Source: Fibrella arboris (lineage in GTDB: Bacteria; Bacteroidota; Bacteroidia; Cytophagales; Spirosomataceae). Taken from it: a stretch of DNA of 64,000 nt. This document shows positions 63,213-64,000 of this stretch, piece by piece. The first letter of the stretch is position 1. Each line of letters begins with the position of its first letter. The stretch lies in NCBI RefSeq assembly GCF_041321095.1, contig NZ_JBGGWE010000007.1:303121-367120 (forward strand). The letters are read 5' to 3'. The notes beneath the pieces were generated by a model. That model did not search any database. It had not been told where the DNA came from and worked only from the letters and a program-made list of their open reading frames with translations. The translations under genes were made by a program, and so were the position numbers.

Positions 63213-63462
63213 AATGAGCAGAAGGGCTAACTTTGTTTTGTTATATAATAGCTAGCCCATATAAAAAACAGATATGGCTCTGCATATCCAGACCCTTTTC
63301 CTGTAAGGTACTACTTGCTAAAGTACAATTTTTGCAACTAACTCACCACACAAAAAAGAAGTCAACTAAACTGTTCAAACTTTTTTCAATCATTGGCCGG
63401 CTGTTTATCAGTCATTTAGGCCAAAATAGGCCACAGCCTCACAAAAAACTTTCAAACAGGGC

Positions 63463-63493
63463 TTGACACGGGGGTAAAGTTGCCCTACTTTTG
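63463..63493 (+). promoter_or_regulatory. rRNA promoter P1
   Basis: TTGACA at 63463-63468 and TACTTTTG at 63486-63493 are 17 bases apart. The bases CAGTCCCAA follow directly, exactly as after P2. Confidence 0.8.
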
Positions 63494-63512
63494 CAGTCCC
63501 AATCAGGAACAA

Positions 63513-63545
63513 CGGCGGTTGAGCATCAGCAACACCGCCGCTTTT
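63513..63545 (+). promoter_or_regulatory. Hairpin shortly after P1
   Basis: CGGCGGT at 63513-63519 pairs with ACCGCCG at 63534-63540, followed by CTTTTG. It lies about 15 bases after the probable P1 transcript start and could pause or attenuate P1 transcripts only. Confidence 0.45.
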
Positions 63546-63616
63546 GCTGAGGACGGCACAGGGTCAGCATCCCGGCAGAGTACAAAAAATTAATAAAAAT
63601 AATTTTCGCCAAATGC

Positions 63617-63646
63617 TTGACAAACGAAATAAACCACGTACCTTTG
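63617..63646 (+). promoter_or_regulatory. rRNA promoter P2
   Basis: TTGACA at 63617-63622 and TACCTTTG at 63639-63646 are 16 bases apart, again followed by CAGTCCCAA. It is the nearer promoter, about 240 bases before 16S. Confidence 0.8.
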
Positions 63647-63761
63647 CAGTCCCAAATGAGGGAAACGAAATGAGAGCCACACAGTAAGTTCACTGAAACA
63701 CTTTCAAATCGAGTCACCAGCCAGGTATTTGGCACCACGATCGGCAACGGCTGATCGCTTC

Positions 63762-63772
63762 GTTCTTTGACC
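63762..63772 (+). promoter_or_regulatory. boxA-like antitermination element
   Basis: GTTCTTTGACC resembles the boxA-type element found in Bacteroidota rRNA leaders, where Nus factors bind to prevent early termination. The call rests on position and similarity only. Confidence 0.45.
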
Positions 63773-63863
63773 AACTGTCAGCAATACAAGTAACAAGTCT
63801 TGATCAGTTTGATTCAGTCGTTTCTTCGGAAAAGGCTTATCAGTCTGAATCGACAGAAGACAC

Positions 63864-63879
63864 GTCTCGTTATTGAGAC
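63864..63879 (+). promoter_or_regulatory. Short stem before 16S rRNA
   Basis: GTCTC at 63864 pairs with GAGAC at 63875, ten bases before the 16S start. It may belong to the pre-16S processing structure. Confidence 0.35.
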
Positions 63880-63888
63880 ACAATTATT

Positions 63889-64000
<112 letters not shown>

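Larger units (their letters stand above)
63213..63888 (+). other. Ribosomal RNA operon promoter and leader region
   Basis: These 676 bases have no protein gene. They hold the sbcD promoter region on the left, two strong rRNA promoters (63463-63493 and 63617-63646), a hairpin between them, a boxA-like leader element and a short stem just before 16S. Small open frames inside are not protein-like. Confidence 0.75.

Noticed and set aside
63233..63466. Open frame in the rRNA upstream region
   Set aside because: It is low in conserved character and overlaps the -33 region of rRNA promoter P1.

Overview
The window reads as chromosomal DNA of a Bacteroidota bacterium, most likely order Cytophagales and Spirosoma-like. 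The evidence is as follows. The 5' end of a 16S rRNA at the right edge has the Bacteroidota form. Several genes are preceded by the TAnnTTTG -7 box used by the Bacteroidota primary sigma factor. Two proteins end in type IX secretion sorting domains, one type A and one type B. There is also a CarboxypepD_reg-type TonB receptor, LytS/LytTR signalling and a DUF481 protein. The genus is an inference. Base composition is moderately GC-rich, except for AT-rich islands at about 2287-3909 and 6100-7480.

Layout. 91-4749: two paired membrane proteins, an AT-rich gap, an acyltransferase, and a small SnoaL-like/membrane gene pair. 4889-9244: phosphoglycerate kinase, two AT-rich secreted proteins of unknown role, an M23 peptidase and malate dehydrogenase. 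9493-13228: a lipoprotein aldose epimerase, a small secreted protein, SRP GTPase Ffh and a small outer-membrane-like protein. 13328-23853: S41 protease, a type IX secreted protein, PurM, a Gfo/Idh oxidoreductase, a DUF481 protein, a TPR protein, an endonuclease/phosphatase-fold protein, PurE and a LysM protein. 24039-37772: HtpG, a receiver-adenylate cyclase, a very large Asp-box/Ig/DUF11 surface protein, an Omp85-like barrel, a thioredoxin-fold protein beside a decayed copy of itself, and an ABC exporter. 37811-44481: a molybdenum aldehyde oxidoreductase operon (2Fe-2S, FAD and Mo subunits) with cupin, acetyltransferase and cyclophilin-like neighbours, next to a divergent AraC regulator. 44518-52084: a type B sorted adhesin-like protein, a TonB receptor and a LytS/LytTR two-component pair. 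52250-63212: a YflT-like stress protein, class IV aminotransferase, KdsC, an RsmF-type methyltransferase, a hydrolase, a glycosyltransferase-like protein, FabI and SbcCD. 63213-64000: a twin-promoter rRNA leader and the start of 16S rRNA.

Most of the window is ordinary housekeeping plus cell-envelope genes. I saw no CRISPR array, prophage, insertion sequence or tRNA. The least explained features are non-coding. The heptamer GGTACGT/ACGTACC occurs at roughly seventy sites, far above chance. Very long, almost perfect intergenic stem-loops recur, some sharing sequence words. There is a purine tract/pyrimidine tract inverted repeat between htpG and a cyclase gene. A perfect 17-bp inverted repeat contains the -7 boxes and the start codons of two divergent genes. 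A lipoprotein gene appears to have lost its start through one missing base.
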